A stretch of 64,000 nt of DNA from Klebsormidium nitens. Its lineage: Eukaryota; Streptophyta; Klebsormidiophyceae; Klebsormidiales; Klebsormidiaceae. Every line of letters starts with the position of its first letter. Position 1 is the stretch's first letter. Shown piece by piece: positions 47,787 to 60,277 of the stretch. A program made the position numbers and the translations under genes. Location of the stretch: assembly GCA_000708835.1 (NCBI GenBank), contig DF237076.1, forward strand, positions 118,898 to 182,897. Direction: 5' to 3'. The notes under the pieces are model-generated. The model ran no database searches, was not told where the DNA came from, and worked only from the letters and a program-made list of their open reading frames with translations.

Positions 47787-50700
47787 CTAACACTCGGAAA
47801 TTGGGAATTCGAGCGACTCTGAAGGCGACAGCTCGGGCAGTTGGTCGCCGGGTGGGACACGTGACCCACAACGCTCATCTTGAAAAGCGATTTTCACCGG
47901 ATAGAAATTGAAATGGGCATGCCTGTCCTTCTGAGATCTCAAGGTGCAAAACCTCTTCTCAAAGGTCTTTGTGTGCCGTCCAAAGTCACGCACGTCAAGC
48001 TCTCGGCTCCGTCAACATTGCACATGACGTTCATCGTATTCCAAAGCCCCATATGATAAACAAGGACAGTCGAAATCCAAAGCCCCATATGAGAATCAAG
48101 GAGTGTCGGATTCAACGCCCCATATGAGAGCTAAGGACAAAAAAGAAAAGGCCAAAGAGGAACTCACCGGCTGCACAGCGGGTCCTCCCCCGAGCCGTCG
48201 CACACTTTTTCGAACTCGAACAGTGCGATGTGGTAGATCCAGATCTGTCGAAAACAACTGCCACGTGTCACGCATGCAACGCCCCGCATCAGGTACAGGA
48301 GCGAGCAGCTCGGTATGGAATCAAAATCACTTGCACCTGGTGCCTTATAGTCCACGTAAGTAGCATGCACGTTCAACCTTAGAGGTTAAAGTGGGCGTCG
48401 GATTTCAAAGCCGGGAAACGCACACTAGTGAGTCTGAGTCCTGAGGAGAGCCTCGAGAAGGCCAACTCTGAGCCGTCCGATAGATTCAACTTGGACGTTT
48501 GAACCGTCCGATGTCCAGATGCACTCGCGAGTGCATACGCCCACTTTAAGATCTGGAAGAGGTTGATGCCTTTTGGCAGAACGAACTGAAATGCCGGTCC
48601 GGAGACACAAGATGACGTCGGCTTGCCTCGGTGGCTATGTGGTGGTAATTAACGTCCACGGGCGGCAGATGCGGGACGACGTCATGACCGTTGACCATGC
48701 GGATGCTGTTAGGCACCTGCAAGAGGCAAACCACCAAGTAAAGCCAGTCATACGTAGCTAACCAGTCGTTAACTCGCGGTTTCATCTTCGAGAAGCAGGC
48801 CTGCCGAAATCAGCAAAAGGATGGTTTAGTGCTGGAGAAGCAGGGAGATCACATCATCGAGCTACCGTACCAGCGTTTGATTTCGTTGGTATGGGTGCCG
48901 AATAATTATTTTCTGATCGATCGGACATTTCGGCAGAGTGTTCGATATTTTTCAGACATCTCGTCAAAGTCGCAATCCTCTCCCAAAGATAAGCATTACC
49001 AGCCTCTACCGCTCGGATTTAATATTCGACCTTTTCGTCATCGAAGAAAAACAGTTTCCATAATTTTCCCAGCAGCCCAAATCATTATATGTTAGAAAAC
49101 GAAATAAATCGCTGGTACGGTATGGCTATGCTCAAAGCGGCCAGAAGAACAATGGAAATAGCGAGGTCGAGAAGAAGCACAAGGAACAACTAGAGCAGGA
49201 TGAAAGCGGAGCAGGAAGACTGCGGCACGATTGTGCGACATCCAACTCATCGTACAGCGTACCGAGGCACACAAGAGCACTCTTGCCAAACAGAGCACAA
49301 AAAGCCAAAAACCATAGAGTAGCAGCCCACAAGACCGTACCCATCGCTTAAAGTAGTCGGTGAACGCCTTGTTCCCGACCCGCGGCCCGCCCGCATTCCA
49401 CAGCCGGACGTCCGGAAGGCCAAAGTTTACCTGCAAAGCCCAGAAACAAGTCATACTATATATATCTCCTCTTGTTTGTTCCTCCCCCTCTCGTAAGAAG
49501 AGAGCCACTTTCGCATCGATTACCGTGTCACTTTAGCTTATCCGGGTAAAACGACTTTTTTGATGCTTCGAGAACAATTTGATGCTTCGAAGAAAAGCAG
49601 GCGGTCGGAAGTCCCTGTCGAAGGGCGGAAGATGTCAGGCTATGTAAAGCGACGAAGACCCTTCCGGTCCGCACGCAAGGTCCGATCAGCGCTGATAACA
49701 GGAGTCGTAGCGTTCCAAAGGAGGAGACCACCAAAATAAGACTGCCACAGCCCTGGGACGCAAGAGAGCTCCAAATTGCCGACAGTGGCGTGCTTTGTCC
49801 AGGACAGACAAACAGGCTCTTCCAAAACACCATGCTCCACACCATCGAGCATGCTCAGGGCGATCGTAGAAGTCCAAGGATGGCCAAATCGTGTCGCAGC
49901 CGTCCGAATCTCACTTACCAATCCCAGGCTGCAACACGATCTAGCCTCGAGCAGCCCTATCTCCAAAGAGGGTTCCGAATCTGGTTTGGGTCACACCGGG
50001 GAAAACCGCTCGATAACACAAATCTGGAGCGTCCAATCGTTTGACGTCGAAAGATGGACGGTTGCGACACGGTTTTGTGCTGTCCCTCAGCCACTTCAAC
50101 TTCTGCGCTCCGCCTGTGCTCCTGTGTAAGATGCACAAGCTTGGCAACGAAACTTCGAGAAACGCTCGACGGCTCACTCTCAGGTCGAGCGCACACAAAA
50201 TCGCGAGGGCGGCACCCATGGAATGCCCGATCACGTACACGGGGAGTGACGGCTTCTCGGCTAGCAAAGAGAGCAGCGCTTTAGTGAGCTCGGGGCGCAT
50301 GGTCGTGTTGTGGTAGTCAGTGTAGAAACCGTGGTGCACCTGTGGGCGTAGAAAAGCGCGTGTTGGTGGGGCGATTGTCAGCCAGAAAGGATGTGGACGC
50401 ATTTGAGGGGGGAAAAAGCTTTGGGACTTAGGAAGGAGCAAACGAAGGAATGAGCACGTCACTGCACCTGGCGGACAATTTTTTTCACTCATTGGACAAG
50501 CAATGAGCGACGAGGAAGAAAACAAAATCTCGTGTGCCGCCTCTTCCTGAACTGTGTGGCATGCATGGTGCACAAGACATAAAACCACCAACCGTTGCCG
50601 CTTTTTGACAATGCAGGAGAGGCTTCTTCATTTTCAGAAAGGACTGCGCAATCTTACCAGCGCCCCCGCCGATTTGGGGTAGTCAAGCCGCCGCTGTATG

Positions 50701-53088
50701 AATTTCAAGTCGGCAATCCAATTCACAACACTGCCAGGAAAGAAAAGAGTGAGATCAAATCTGTCCTTGAAGCCCTCGAAACTGCATGGGAGAGAGCGCG
50801 AAGAGCTGCATTCGTCCTGGGTTTAACATCGAGTGTCAATTCCCAATATCAAGTCGTTAGCAAAGTTTCAGGCTTTTGTGTGAGTGAACCAGTTTCGTTG
50901 TTTCACTTTCTCGAAGAAAATTGGGATCGGGGCACACTGCTCACTGGCAGGTCTGATGTAAATGGAAAAGATTTTGGACCAACTGCAGCCCACAAAGGGA
51001 ATCATAAACATTCCCTGCTCTCCTTGACAATTCAATTGTTGAATAACCACAAAGTCAATCATTTCAAAGAAACCCAACATAGGACCGGGTAAGATGCATC
51101 CTTAAGGCGGATGACACGACAAGTATGACAAGATACGAATAGTGCTCCTCTTCCGCTTACAATCCAACGGAAAAGGTTGCCAATAGAATAACTAACAAAT
51201 CCTATCTGTGGCACGAAACGGGTGAAGGAAGCATCACACAGGCAACCCACCTTTCTCGTCGAGTTCCTCTGAAGGCCACAATGGCTGCCTGTAGCTGTGG
51301 CGACTCACCCACCATTGCCTACAAAGGAAAGCATAGGAGGACCTGACATCTTGCAGCCGGGGGACTTCAATGCGTACGTTCGCAGGCTGCTTGAGTTGGT
51401 TTTATTCAAGTACGAACGTCTCTCTTGCAGTCGAAATACAAGGGTTATATCCGATTGCATTTCTTGAACACGACACGCGTCGGTTTGCGAGAGTCAAACG
51501 GAAACTCAGACGGACTTTCAACTCCCTGTTAGCTCCTTGACGCACTGTCAAAATCTCGAAGCCAGCTGTGAGGGAGGCGGCTCCAGTCGACTGCTTTGGA
51601 TCGGGCAAATGCTCACTGTGAATCTCAGGTCTTCCAAGGAGTTGCTGGAAAAATGACTGCAAAATCTGCTGATAGCTATAGCTCGGAGAGGCTGAGGTGC
51701 CATACAGTGCACACAAAATGTGCAGAGACAAAGAGGATGTTACGTAAGTTGTGGTGCACTCACCGTTAATTGCGCCCTCTGGTCATTCACAACTTGCTTC
51801 ACAAGAAAACCCTGAGAAGAAATCAGACTGGTCAGCTACCAAGGGACTCTTCAGACGCATCCCTCCAAGGTCTTGACGATTGAAGGTCTCCAGCTAAACC
51901 CATGTATCCTTAGTCCTTTCTTGTTGAGAGTAAACTCTACTTGTCCCCTTTTCGTATAGAGTGTTTTCGCATAGCTCATTCCAACCCAACATTGAAGCAA
52001 GAGTCGAATGGCAGTTCCCGAATCCTATGTTTTGCCCCGCAACTCAAGAAGCAGCATCCGTAGAAGGAGCATCCTTCTTTGAGCCTTCATTTACTTTGTA
52101 AAAGTGAAAGCTTCATTTCATCACCGCATGGATTCCGATTTCAATGTAGAATAAGAAAGTCTCACTGTGGTCAACCCATGGCAGCGACTGCACGTCCAAC
52201 TCCGAATGCTGTCGACATCATCCGTGTATATCTGCAGTCAGGTTTTGTTCTTAGCTGAGGAGAACCGCACGAGCAGAAACTAGAGCACTCAGAATGGTCT
52301 AATCGCTTTTTTCTCAGGCAGGGCAAGCGGCAGCTACTCAGATTTATCCACTGAATTTGCGGCAGTTAGGGCGAAGACTTTCGTTGCTGGCGCAGATAGA
52401 ATGCAGCTTGCAGCGACACCTGATCATTCAACGTTGTCCACAGAATGTTTGCCGAGCTGTGTCTGAGCTTGCTCAGTATGTTTAGAAACCACCACTTTTC
52501 TGAGCCACATCACCCATTGAAAGGTGGCATAGTGCTGACGACGAGCTTCCAGGACAAGAAGAAGCTGCAAGGGTCGGACTACCAGGGTGCAAAGACTCAC
52601 CGCACTTTCATACTCGATCAGATACATTGAAAGGGTTCTATTGAAGATTGTTGAGGCGAAGGCCCCTGCAGCTCCAGAAATGGAGTGTAGACGTTCAGAA
52701 GATGCAGCGCGGAAATTCTCAGAGGGGTTGGGGCTCGCAATGCCATTGACTTGGATCCACTGACACCAAAGAAGGATAATTGCGGTAGTGCTTGATTCCA
52801 CCAAACACCCGAGGTTCCTTTGAAGCAGAAAACACCTGCCGCTTTCAATGCCTCGAGCCTGAACGCCTAGAATATTTACCACAGGCTATCGACGTCTTTG
52901 TCTGTAGAGCACTCATGGGAGTTGACTGACCTTATCCAGAAGTCTGAGCAAAACTTGAGGGGGCATTGAAAGAAAGCTTCTCAACATTAGCTTTGCTTCC
53001 CCTGCTCACCTTTAGAAGCGAAGAGCAGCCCCAAGAAGACAACCATAGCAGCAACAAAAAAGTAGCTTCTGCCAAAAGGCGTCGCCAT
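47787..53088 (-). CDS. Class 3 (alpha/beta hydrolase) lipase with signal peptide
   Basis: Exons: 53088-53010, 52665-52601, 52231-52166, 51811-51764, 51318-51251, 50730-50658, 50339-50178, about 49429-49340, 48716-48627, 48244-48168, and a less certain last exon about 47999-47787. All earlier phases join. The start MATPFGRSYFFVAAMVVFLG is a signal peptide or anchor. Family motifs are FNRTLSMYLIEYESA, SWTCSRCHGL, AAIVAFRGT (oxyanion-hole region), VNWIADLKF, VHHGFYTDYH, VYVIGHSMGAALA (nucleophile Ser173), WNAGGPRVGNKAF and MVNGHDVVPHLPP (Asp229). YHHIATE supplies the catalytic His at 242 or 243, and CDGSGEDPLCS follows. This is the fungal/plant class 3 lipase fold acting on acyl glycerols or related esters. 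The intron after 48627 has a GC donor (GAG|GCAAGC). The gene is head-to-head with THG1. Confidence 0.88.
48035..48125. repeat. Three-copy 36-bp minisatellite in a lipase intron
   Basis: Three direct copies of a unit built on gccccatatga-a-caaggac follow each other immediately. They lie in the last intron of the lipase gene, about 45 bp from the donor of exon 48244-48168. Confidence 0.85.
48386..48549. mobile_element. 164-bp inverted-repeat element bounded by TTAA
   Basis: TTAAAGTGGGCGT at the left is mirrored by ACGCCCACTTTAA at the right. The TTAA could be a target-site duplication (as for piggyBac- or Kolobok-type elements) or part of the repeat. An inner palindrome gcactcgcgagtgc lies near the right end. 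It is in a lipase intron and has no coding capacity. Confidence 0.65.
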
Positions 53089-53861
53089 TGTGAACTTGCA
53101 GCTGCAGAAAAGGCACAGGTGGTGTGCTTCTAGGCCACGTGCATGTCTGCTGAGATACGGTACAAGCGGGTCTATTTCTAAAGAAGGCACAGCAATCTCT
53201 TGTCTGAAGTGAACGATGGCACTTTGGCTACTAGCCAATGGGGCAAGCTTGAAAGGTTGAAAGTGGGTGCCGCTTCCTCTTCAACACCTTGTGTATCCTG
53301 GCATCTCAAGGCTTTTTTCTTGATGAAAATGCAAGCAGCCAGCAAGGACATCAGGTGGCACCCTGTTGGCTGTGCACCTCCCAGCGCAACGAGAAGATGC
53401 CGTTAATCTTCTAGTCAGCTTGGGTCAGCTCGCCAATGCCATGCAATGGCCGCCCTCCCTGACGTAGTGAAACTTTTCAGAAGAATTTTGATTGTTCTTC
53501 TTCAATCAAGAACGCCCTCTGTTTGGAATTGGAACTGTTGATCAGTGTGAGGGAATTTGTCCACTTTGGAGTATGGAACCCTAAATCTAATCTTGCTGGT
53601 CCGATGACTAATTATGTAAACTAATCTACGATGTGATAAGGAAATCTGGTGACGTAGCCGCTCCCGATTCTCGTGTCTAAGGCGGGGTGAGGCAAGTACA
53701 ACAAACAGGAAGTCGCTGCCCTTCGGTGAAAGAAACGGTAGCTCCGATTTTATACGAGCAAGTCAATGTATTTCGTTTAATAATTACTGTACATAACAAA
53801 ACATAAAATCAGTTCTCACAACAATGCATGGGGGCACACAGAGTGTGCTGTAGCTCCGGCC
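53089..53861. promoter_or_regulatory. Divergent promoter region between lipase and THG1 (inferred)
   Basis: This 773-bp gap separates the start codons of two divergent genes and must contain both promoters. I see no further gene or clear motif. Confidence 0.4.
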
Positions 53862-56800
53862 ATGGCGTCCGCTGCATGCTACTATTGCACCTTGAACAAA
53901 GCTGTTTATCTTTCTAGAGCTCTTTGCTCCGCTTTTCTGCAGCCTCAGAACAACCTTCCAGCTGCAGCTGCTTATGACAGGCTCGGTGGAAAACTCTCCA
54001 GGCAAAGTGTATTGTTTGTAGGGGACGAGACAGCTGTGCCTACTGCTAGGATTAAGTACAGGAGGATTGCTTCAGCAGCCATGAGTGACAGCCAGCTGAG
54101 GACTCAACAGGTACAGGCTTCTGAGGAAGTTGGGGCTTCCTCTTCTGAAGTGCGTTCAGCAGAGTCAATGCGGGAAGCAGGCGCTTCACCTGAGGCAGCC
54201 GCCGCCCGGGCCAGCCAATCAGAGGGGTGAGAAGAAAGACTAGTGTTCTAAGATCGCAAGGGTCGTGTGAACATGTACTCGAGCAGAGTAAGAACATGAT
54301 TTGTGCAAAATTGTTCTGTTTCATCAGGCTGTCATACCAACTCTACTGTGCCATAAGGCAGCTGCGGGACTGGCATAAGCTTCGCAATCAAAGGCAGTGG
54401 CCATGTGCGAGGGATTCCCAAAGTGGTGCATGGCTCAAACTCTGATCGTGAGCGCTTATCTTGGTGAATCTGGCTTCAAAGTACTCCAAAAGTGGTGTTG
54501 ATCATGGATCGAGGGTGCTTTGATAGGCCTGTCTTTTCTGTCCCCATGAAAGACCTGCTTTTCTACCATGCACGGGACCCTTCCGCTTTTGGGGATCCGA
54601 AGTAACTTCCAAACTGCACCCACCTACCAATTCCCACTGAGAGTACTCACTGTGCAAAGAAGAAGTCTATCAAAGCTATAGCCTCCCGGTGAACAAAGCT
54701 ATATTTTCTTTCACCAGGCCCACGCTAACTTTTCCCCTACCTCTGAGCAGCGGTGACCGGCGGCGCCACCGTCTTATTGGAGATGTCCACAAAGCCTATG
54801 AAGAAAGCTCAAGGTTGCTCCCTGGGTGCTGGATTGTAGTGCGCGTCGACGGCCGGGCCTTCCACAGGTGCGCACACAACGCAGCTCCGAGAGCTTTCGG
54901 CCAGAGGATCAGCGCTCCATCTAACCAAAGATAGTTCTTTTTTCAAGTTGTTCTGTGCTTTGGCTTGTGTTGAGTCTTCAGACGAGTCAGGGCTTTGTGA
55001 AGATGTTCTATGTTATTATTTATACTCCATGAGATGTTGTCAGCGCCTCATTGGATCATGCCCTGACATGAAAAAAAGAGCCCAAGGTGCACCTGATGCG
55101 ACCATTCGCCCAAGCCTGGAGAGTGCATATTGTATGTCTATCATGCTCAAATATCACCTTGGTGGCCGTTTCCTTCAACTCGATACTGGATATGTTGTAC
55201 CTTGTGCGTTGCCTTTTCCACTGTTGATCTAGGGCTGTCGCCTTGCTGATTACGGATGACATTCTTTGGAAAAACATGCCAATTACGACCCTGACCATAT
55301 TGTCATTTCCAAAACGACTCGTGTCGAGCGTTCCAACTCGTGTCAGCTCAAAGCAAGTCTGGCGTTTGCAAGCAGGCCAGCTCCCCTGCGCGTTCCAATC
55401 GTTTCTGCCTGTGGTTTTGATCAAACGGAGCACCGAGTGCCAGTGGTGCAGAAAGAAAAAAAACAGCATTTGAGAAAGGGAAAGGAGGTCGAAAACCAAG
55501 GAAGGACGAAATCAGATGCCAGAAGAACAGCGAAGTGACAACCAACTCATGCCACTTTCGTGCCCAGGTTTGTGGAAGTTCACAACTTCGCCCGCCCTCA
55601 CGACCGCGCTGCCATCGGGCTCATGGAGGCAGCCGCAAAGGCAGTCACTGAGGAGTTTGCTGACATCATGCTGGCGTATGGCCAAAGCGATGAGTACAGG
55701 TGAAATTGTTTTGGCGGTATTAATGATTTAACGATGCATATTAAACAGTGATCCTCTTCTGGACTTCCGAAAGCTTTCTCACGCTGATGGCGGGCTGAGC
55801 GATTTTGGATCGAGAGCCAATGCCCTGCCCTGATTGGTACAGATCGTACCAAAACCGTAGGGCCTCAATGTTGGGATGACGTGAGGTGCCTGCGTATCCA
55901 TCCTTGACCGAATAGCTTCGTAAGCAAACGCAAGCGGGACGATACGAGTCTAGTTTAGAGCCGAGACTTTCGTTGACCCAAAATGCTGGGTCGCCGTCTA
56001 TCAAGCTCCAAAATGTTTGGAAGGCCGGAGCTTCGCGAAAGTGATCGATCGCAGTGCTTGTTTGGTGGTCTTCTTCGACTCAAATCACGCGTCTTTGTTG
56101 CCGCAGCTTCGTGTTTCACAAGGATACGGACATCTACAACCGGCGGACCAGGTAAGCTGTGGTCTTTGTGCAGATTGATCTGGAGCTTCGGGAATCCACT
56201 TGGTGACTTTCTTTGTAAAGAGTACTAAACGAAGCTTGAGGTGAAGAAAGCAGAGAGATATCGCCCCAGTACACTGCTTCTTCAAACCCACGTTTCCAAG
56301 CGATTTCGGTGTTACAACACACCGTTCTGACTCGAATGAAAATGGTAGAAAGCGCCAAACGCCCACTGTATCTCTTCGACAACCGTACCCGGCAGGCGTT
56401 GATTCTTCGCAGCACATTGCATCTTTCGTCGTCTTCAAGGTCTTGTATCTACTAGAATATCAATTGGCGGAAAGCTTACGCTTTCCAAGGTCAGAAAATT
56501 GCTGCTTTCGTTAGAAGCACTCAGATTGGTAAAGTCTCGTCAAGTCATTATTGTCAAAGCCTTGACGGAAGAATCATACTGTCAACACGTCAAATGTTAA
56601 TAAGCTGAAGTGCACCTCAGTCGCCAAAACGAGCCCTGACTCCGCCCCTTTGCCAGCCGTGCAGCAAGTTCTCTACCCTCATCGCGTCCCTGTTCACATC
56701 GCACTTCGTCCTAAAATGGCCGTCGTTCTTCGACACCCCCCTCAAGCTCGCCCCCTCCTTCGACGGCCGAGCCGTCTGCTATCCTTCAGTGGAAATGGTC

Positions 56801-58882
56801 CGAGACTACCTCGCATGGCGGCAACTAGACTGTGAGTCGCGACCACGAAACGTGCAGTGGTTCGAAACTGCTCTCGAGATGCTCATTCTGGGGCTGCAAT
56901 GCGGAGTCAGGTTCATGATCCTGGCAGTCTCACGTCAGCACATGGTCAAGCGGAAGCTCGGGATTTCCTACCGGCGATTCTGTTGAAGTCTTGAAGTAAC
57001 GCGAGCTTCTTCTCTGTAAGTATAAAGCAGCGCTTGAATAGAGAATCCTTTGAATGTAGGTTAAGAGAGGTGCTTGGTCGTTCCAGCCGCACGGTGACAA
57101 CTAAACACGCAACGGGCCGAAAATTCGATTATGGGCAATCCTACACACTTAAAGAGCGTCGGGAGCTTTTGTTCCTCAGGATGGGATGATTCTGGAAGAC
57201 AACGGACGGCCCGGACTTTTGCAGAAAGCGCACATCCAAAGCGCGGTGTCTGTACTTCTCCGCTCTTTGTCCCGGCTGACACGGTCCGTACTCTCGTGCC
57301 AGGTCACACGAACTGCCTGTTTACGACGTGTTACTGGACGCTTGTCGACCGGGGAGGCAAGACCGGGAAGGAAGCGGATAAGATACTGAATGTAAGCTCT
57401 ACCGTGCTCGCTCACGTCAGCGAGGTGAAGTACGCCCTCCAGAACCGTGCACGCACACGTCAGCGCTCTGGAAACCAATCCCCTTTTCCAGCAAACTTGA
57501 GCTTCACTTTATTCAAAACAGCACTGCTCCTTGCACGCCTTGGTTCCACAGCGCCTGCTTGTGCTGGTACTGAACCTGGTTCAATGTGCGGAACGCGGAG
57601 GAAATTGAGTTGGCATGAAGGGATTCGTGTCATGCGGACTGTCTCTGATTCGGTGGCCACGTTGTGGAGACCGATTCGACTGCGAAGCTGTTCACCTCCA
57701 CCAAATTTCCTCTCCATCATCAGGATCCCTCTTCTCAAGTTCGTGGTCTATTGACCGTATTTACTCCGATCGTTGCTTTAGGGACTACCAAAGCTTAAGG
57801 GCCTGCGTTAGAAGGCAGACATGGGCGAAGGCACTTCACAGATACTCACCCAGCCCCGCTGTGCGCGCAGAAAGCGTCCAAGGGCTTCAAGAACGAGTTG
57901 CTCTTTTCGGAGTTTGGAATCAACTACAACGACCTGCCACCGGTGTTCAAACGAGGAACTCTGCTACTGAAACGGCGGGTAACCTCCCAGCCCGCGTTCC
58001 CACTCTTCGCCGCATTGTTTCATGCATGTTCCTAGTTTCCGAGAATGGAGAATCGATGTGGGTGTCAACGGTCGAGAGCGAAGGTCCTTTGGAAGGGTTC
58101 GGTTGGATGCTCTTCCGTTTCGGGGCATTTCGTTTCGCGAAATATTTGTTCTTGGTGATTGACAGACTCTCGTGTCACCAAATGGAATTGAGAAAGGGAT
58201 CGTCGTTCATATCAGAGTGGATTTCTTTGACAGTCTGTCAAGTCAAAGCAAACGCAGCCGTACCTGGTTACCGTTTTGACAATTCTCTTGGAGGGGGTGC
58301 ATCCAACACTTCCGCACGCTGCCAGCAAGAAACTGGCGATTCTGCGGGCCGTCCGATTTTCGGGTCCGTCCCACTAAAGACTGGTACTCACTGAGTCTGC
58401 ATTTCGTGCCTCCAGCTTCGGGCCTTTAGGGCACAATCCGCAACAGTGTGTAAAGCGTGTGCTTCCTTTTGTGACGTTTGGTTTTCTGAGCAGCTTGCCA
58501 ACTCCCTATGTTGATGCCAAACATCAAATCTCTTCTATTCACTAACGGCGATTTAGCTTATCTGAACGCCCGACTGTTGATCTGCTTCGGCATTTTCCAT
58601 GAACACTCTGTCTTGCTCAACTTTCAGGAACAAGTCGAGCTGCGGACCAAAGAAGCGACTCCGTACACCCCTGCCGGGACTCCGTACTCTCGGACGCTCA
58701 CGCACGTGGACGCTTTTCATGAAGACGTGGCGCAAGGGGACTTCTGGCTCAAGCACTGCTCCGCTCTCTTTTCGGATCAGACCAAAAGGATCGAGAAGCT
58801 GGAAACAATGCCCGGCGATGAACAGGCCGCTTCAAAAGAATCGCCCCAAGGGGGAGCTGTTTGTGAACATGGACCTGCATGA
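53862..58882 (+). CDS. THG1: tRNA-His guanylyltransferase (THG1) with N-terminal extension
   Basis: Adds the G-1 residue to the 5' end of tRNA-His, needed for its charging. Exons 53862-54226, 54751-54867, 55568-55699, 56107-56151, 56665-56831, 57303-57391, 57871-57978 and 58628-58882 join in one frame of 425 aa. The catalytic core begins near residue 123. Metal ligands fall in VVRVDGRAFHRF (Asp155) and YGQSDEYSFVF (Asp202). RRTSKFSTLIASLFTSHFV, WRQLDCHTNCLFTTCYWTLV, GKTGKEADKILN and ASKGFKNELLFSEFGINYND follow in family order, then a polar C-terminus. The 122-residue leader (MASAACYYCTLNKAVYLSRA...) is not part of the usual enzyme. It is Ala/Ser/Arg-rich and may be an organelle presequence, and an internal ATG at 54081 (MSDSQLRTQQ) could start a cytosolic form. 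Only one catalytic unit is present here. Confidence 0.92.
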
Positions 58883-60277
58883 TCTGGTGAGAAGTGCTTT
58901 GCAGGCGTGAAAGAGAATTGCTGAAAATTAGTTAAAATTACATCCTCCGCCTACTCGGCTTCCAGCGGTGCAGTAGTGCAGCCAACTGTCTTAGTTACGT
59001 GCATACTTCACGATGACCGAGTCACACAATCATCAGAGTCAAAAGTTACATAGGCGTGTGCACACTGAGCTACTTCAACGGGGTCGTGATATGCATACTG
59101 ACCAGGCTGCTCGCATTTTTGCTCACCTGGCATGCAGCTCTGGGCTTGTGGACGGTACGTAACAGGCCACAGGCTGATACATTTCCGAGTGTATCCATCT
59201 TGTTTGGAGTTCGTTCTACGAACACTGAGCCGTCACCACACACGGGCCTCAGGATCCAACAGAGCAGATCTGCGATGCGCTGTGGGACATACACAGTATG
59301 AGGGCTTCTATACACAATGAAAGCGGACCTCATCACCTCATTATCTATGATCGTGCAATCATCGTATTTTGCACGTGCTTGCAACATGCTGTCTAATGGT
59401 GGATATGGTCATTCCGTTGCTCGGGCCTTCTTACCACGCTGCAGATCCATTGGAGGTACGCTGCAATAGTACCGCAACAATCCAGCTTCAGAGGAATCCT
59501 CTTGGATCTGACTCTCAATTGCAATTCTCAAGCGACGTCGGGCCGTGCGCTGAACACACGTGTGCGGATCAACTAAAGAGCCCCTCATGCCCCCACCCGT
59601 TACCAAAACAGCACTACGGTACTGTAGCGGCCCAGGGAGCGAGCGGTGAGCAATTTATACAGGACATATGAGCGCTGTAAAGTGGGCCACGGTGTCTTAG
59701 CCAGGGTCGATCGGCCACGTGGACCGTAAAAGCTCATTTGATTGACCGACACAGCCGAAAATACGGGCTTAGGGGTGTGTCGCATGCACCCTCTACCGCT
59801 AAAAAATCGACAAATTGTAGCGGAAATCTGTGTCGCATGGACCCGGTACGGCTATAATATTTAATGCCGCGCATGCGAAATTCCGCTACAAAATGTCGAT
59901 TCCGCTACATCGTGAGACCGCGGTTCTTCCATCTACAGAATGTAGCGGGTTCCGCTATCTGCACCACGTGATCAGATTGACAGTGCTGATTGGCTACCTT
60001 CGTTCTCCATGAATATACCAACGCGGGAACAGGTCCGAACTACCCGCGCTTTTCCCTTCAAGTTCAACCCAGGCTTGAGCCGCAGTGCCAATGGCTGCCA
60101 GCTGCCAAGCTTCTCATAGAACAGTGCCGCTCTCTACAAGTTTTTTACGAGCGAGGACTGCAATAGAGCGCTCAGAATTCTCCTTAGCAGGGACGCAGTG
60201 CTGCAAAGCTGAGCACCTAATGCAAGTTGACAACACTGACCAATGGTAACGTTTGCACCAAGGTGACAGTCGCTATC
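58883..60277. other. Intergenic with a cluster of TGTAGCGG motifs
   Basis: Between THG1 and the MYB/SANT gene. From about 59620 to 59960 the octamer tgtagcgg or its reverse (ccgctaca), or close variants, occurs about six times. An inverted pair aaatcgacaaattgtagcgg (about 59806) versus ccgctacaaaatgtcgatt (about 59886) flanks an AT-rich centre, and gtgtcgcatg is directly repeated at about 59778 and 59830. These could be subterminal repeats of the adjacent transposon. No gene is seen. Confidence 0.5.

Noticed and set aside
50595-51092. 165-codon plus frame
   Set aside because: It starts without a clear gene context and runs opposite the lipase exon 50730-50658 and introns. It has no recognisable domain.
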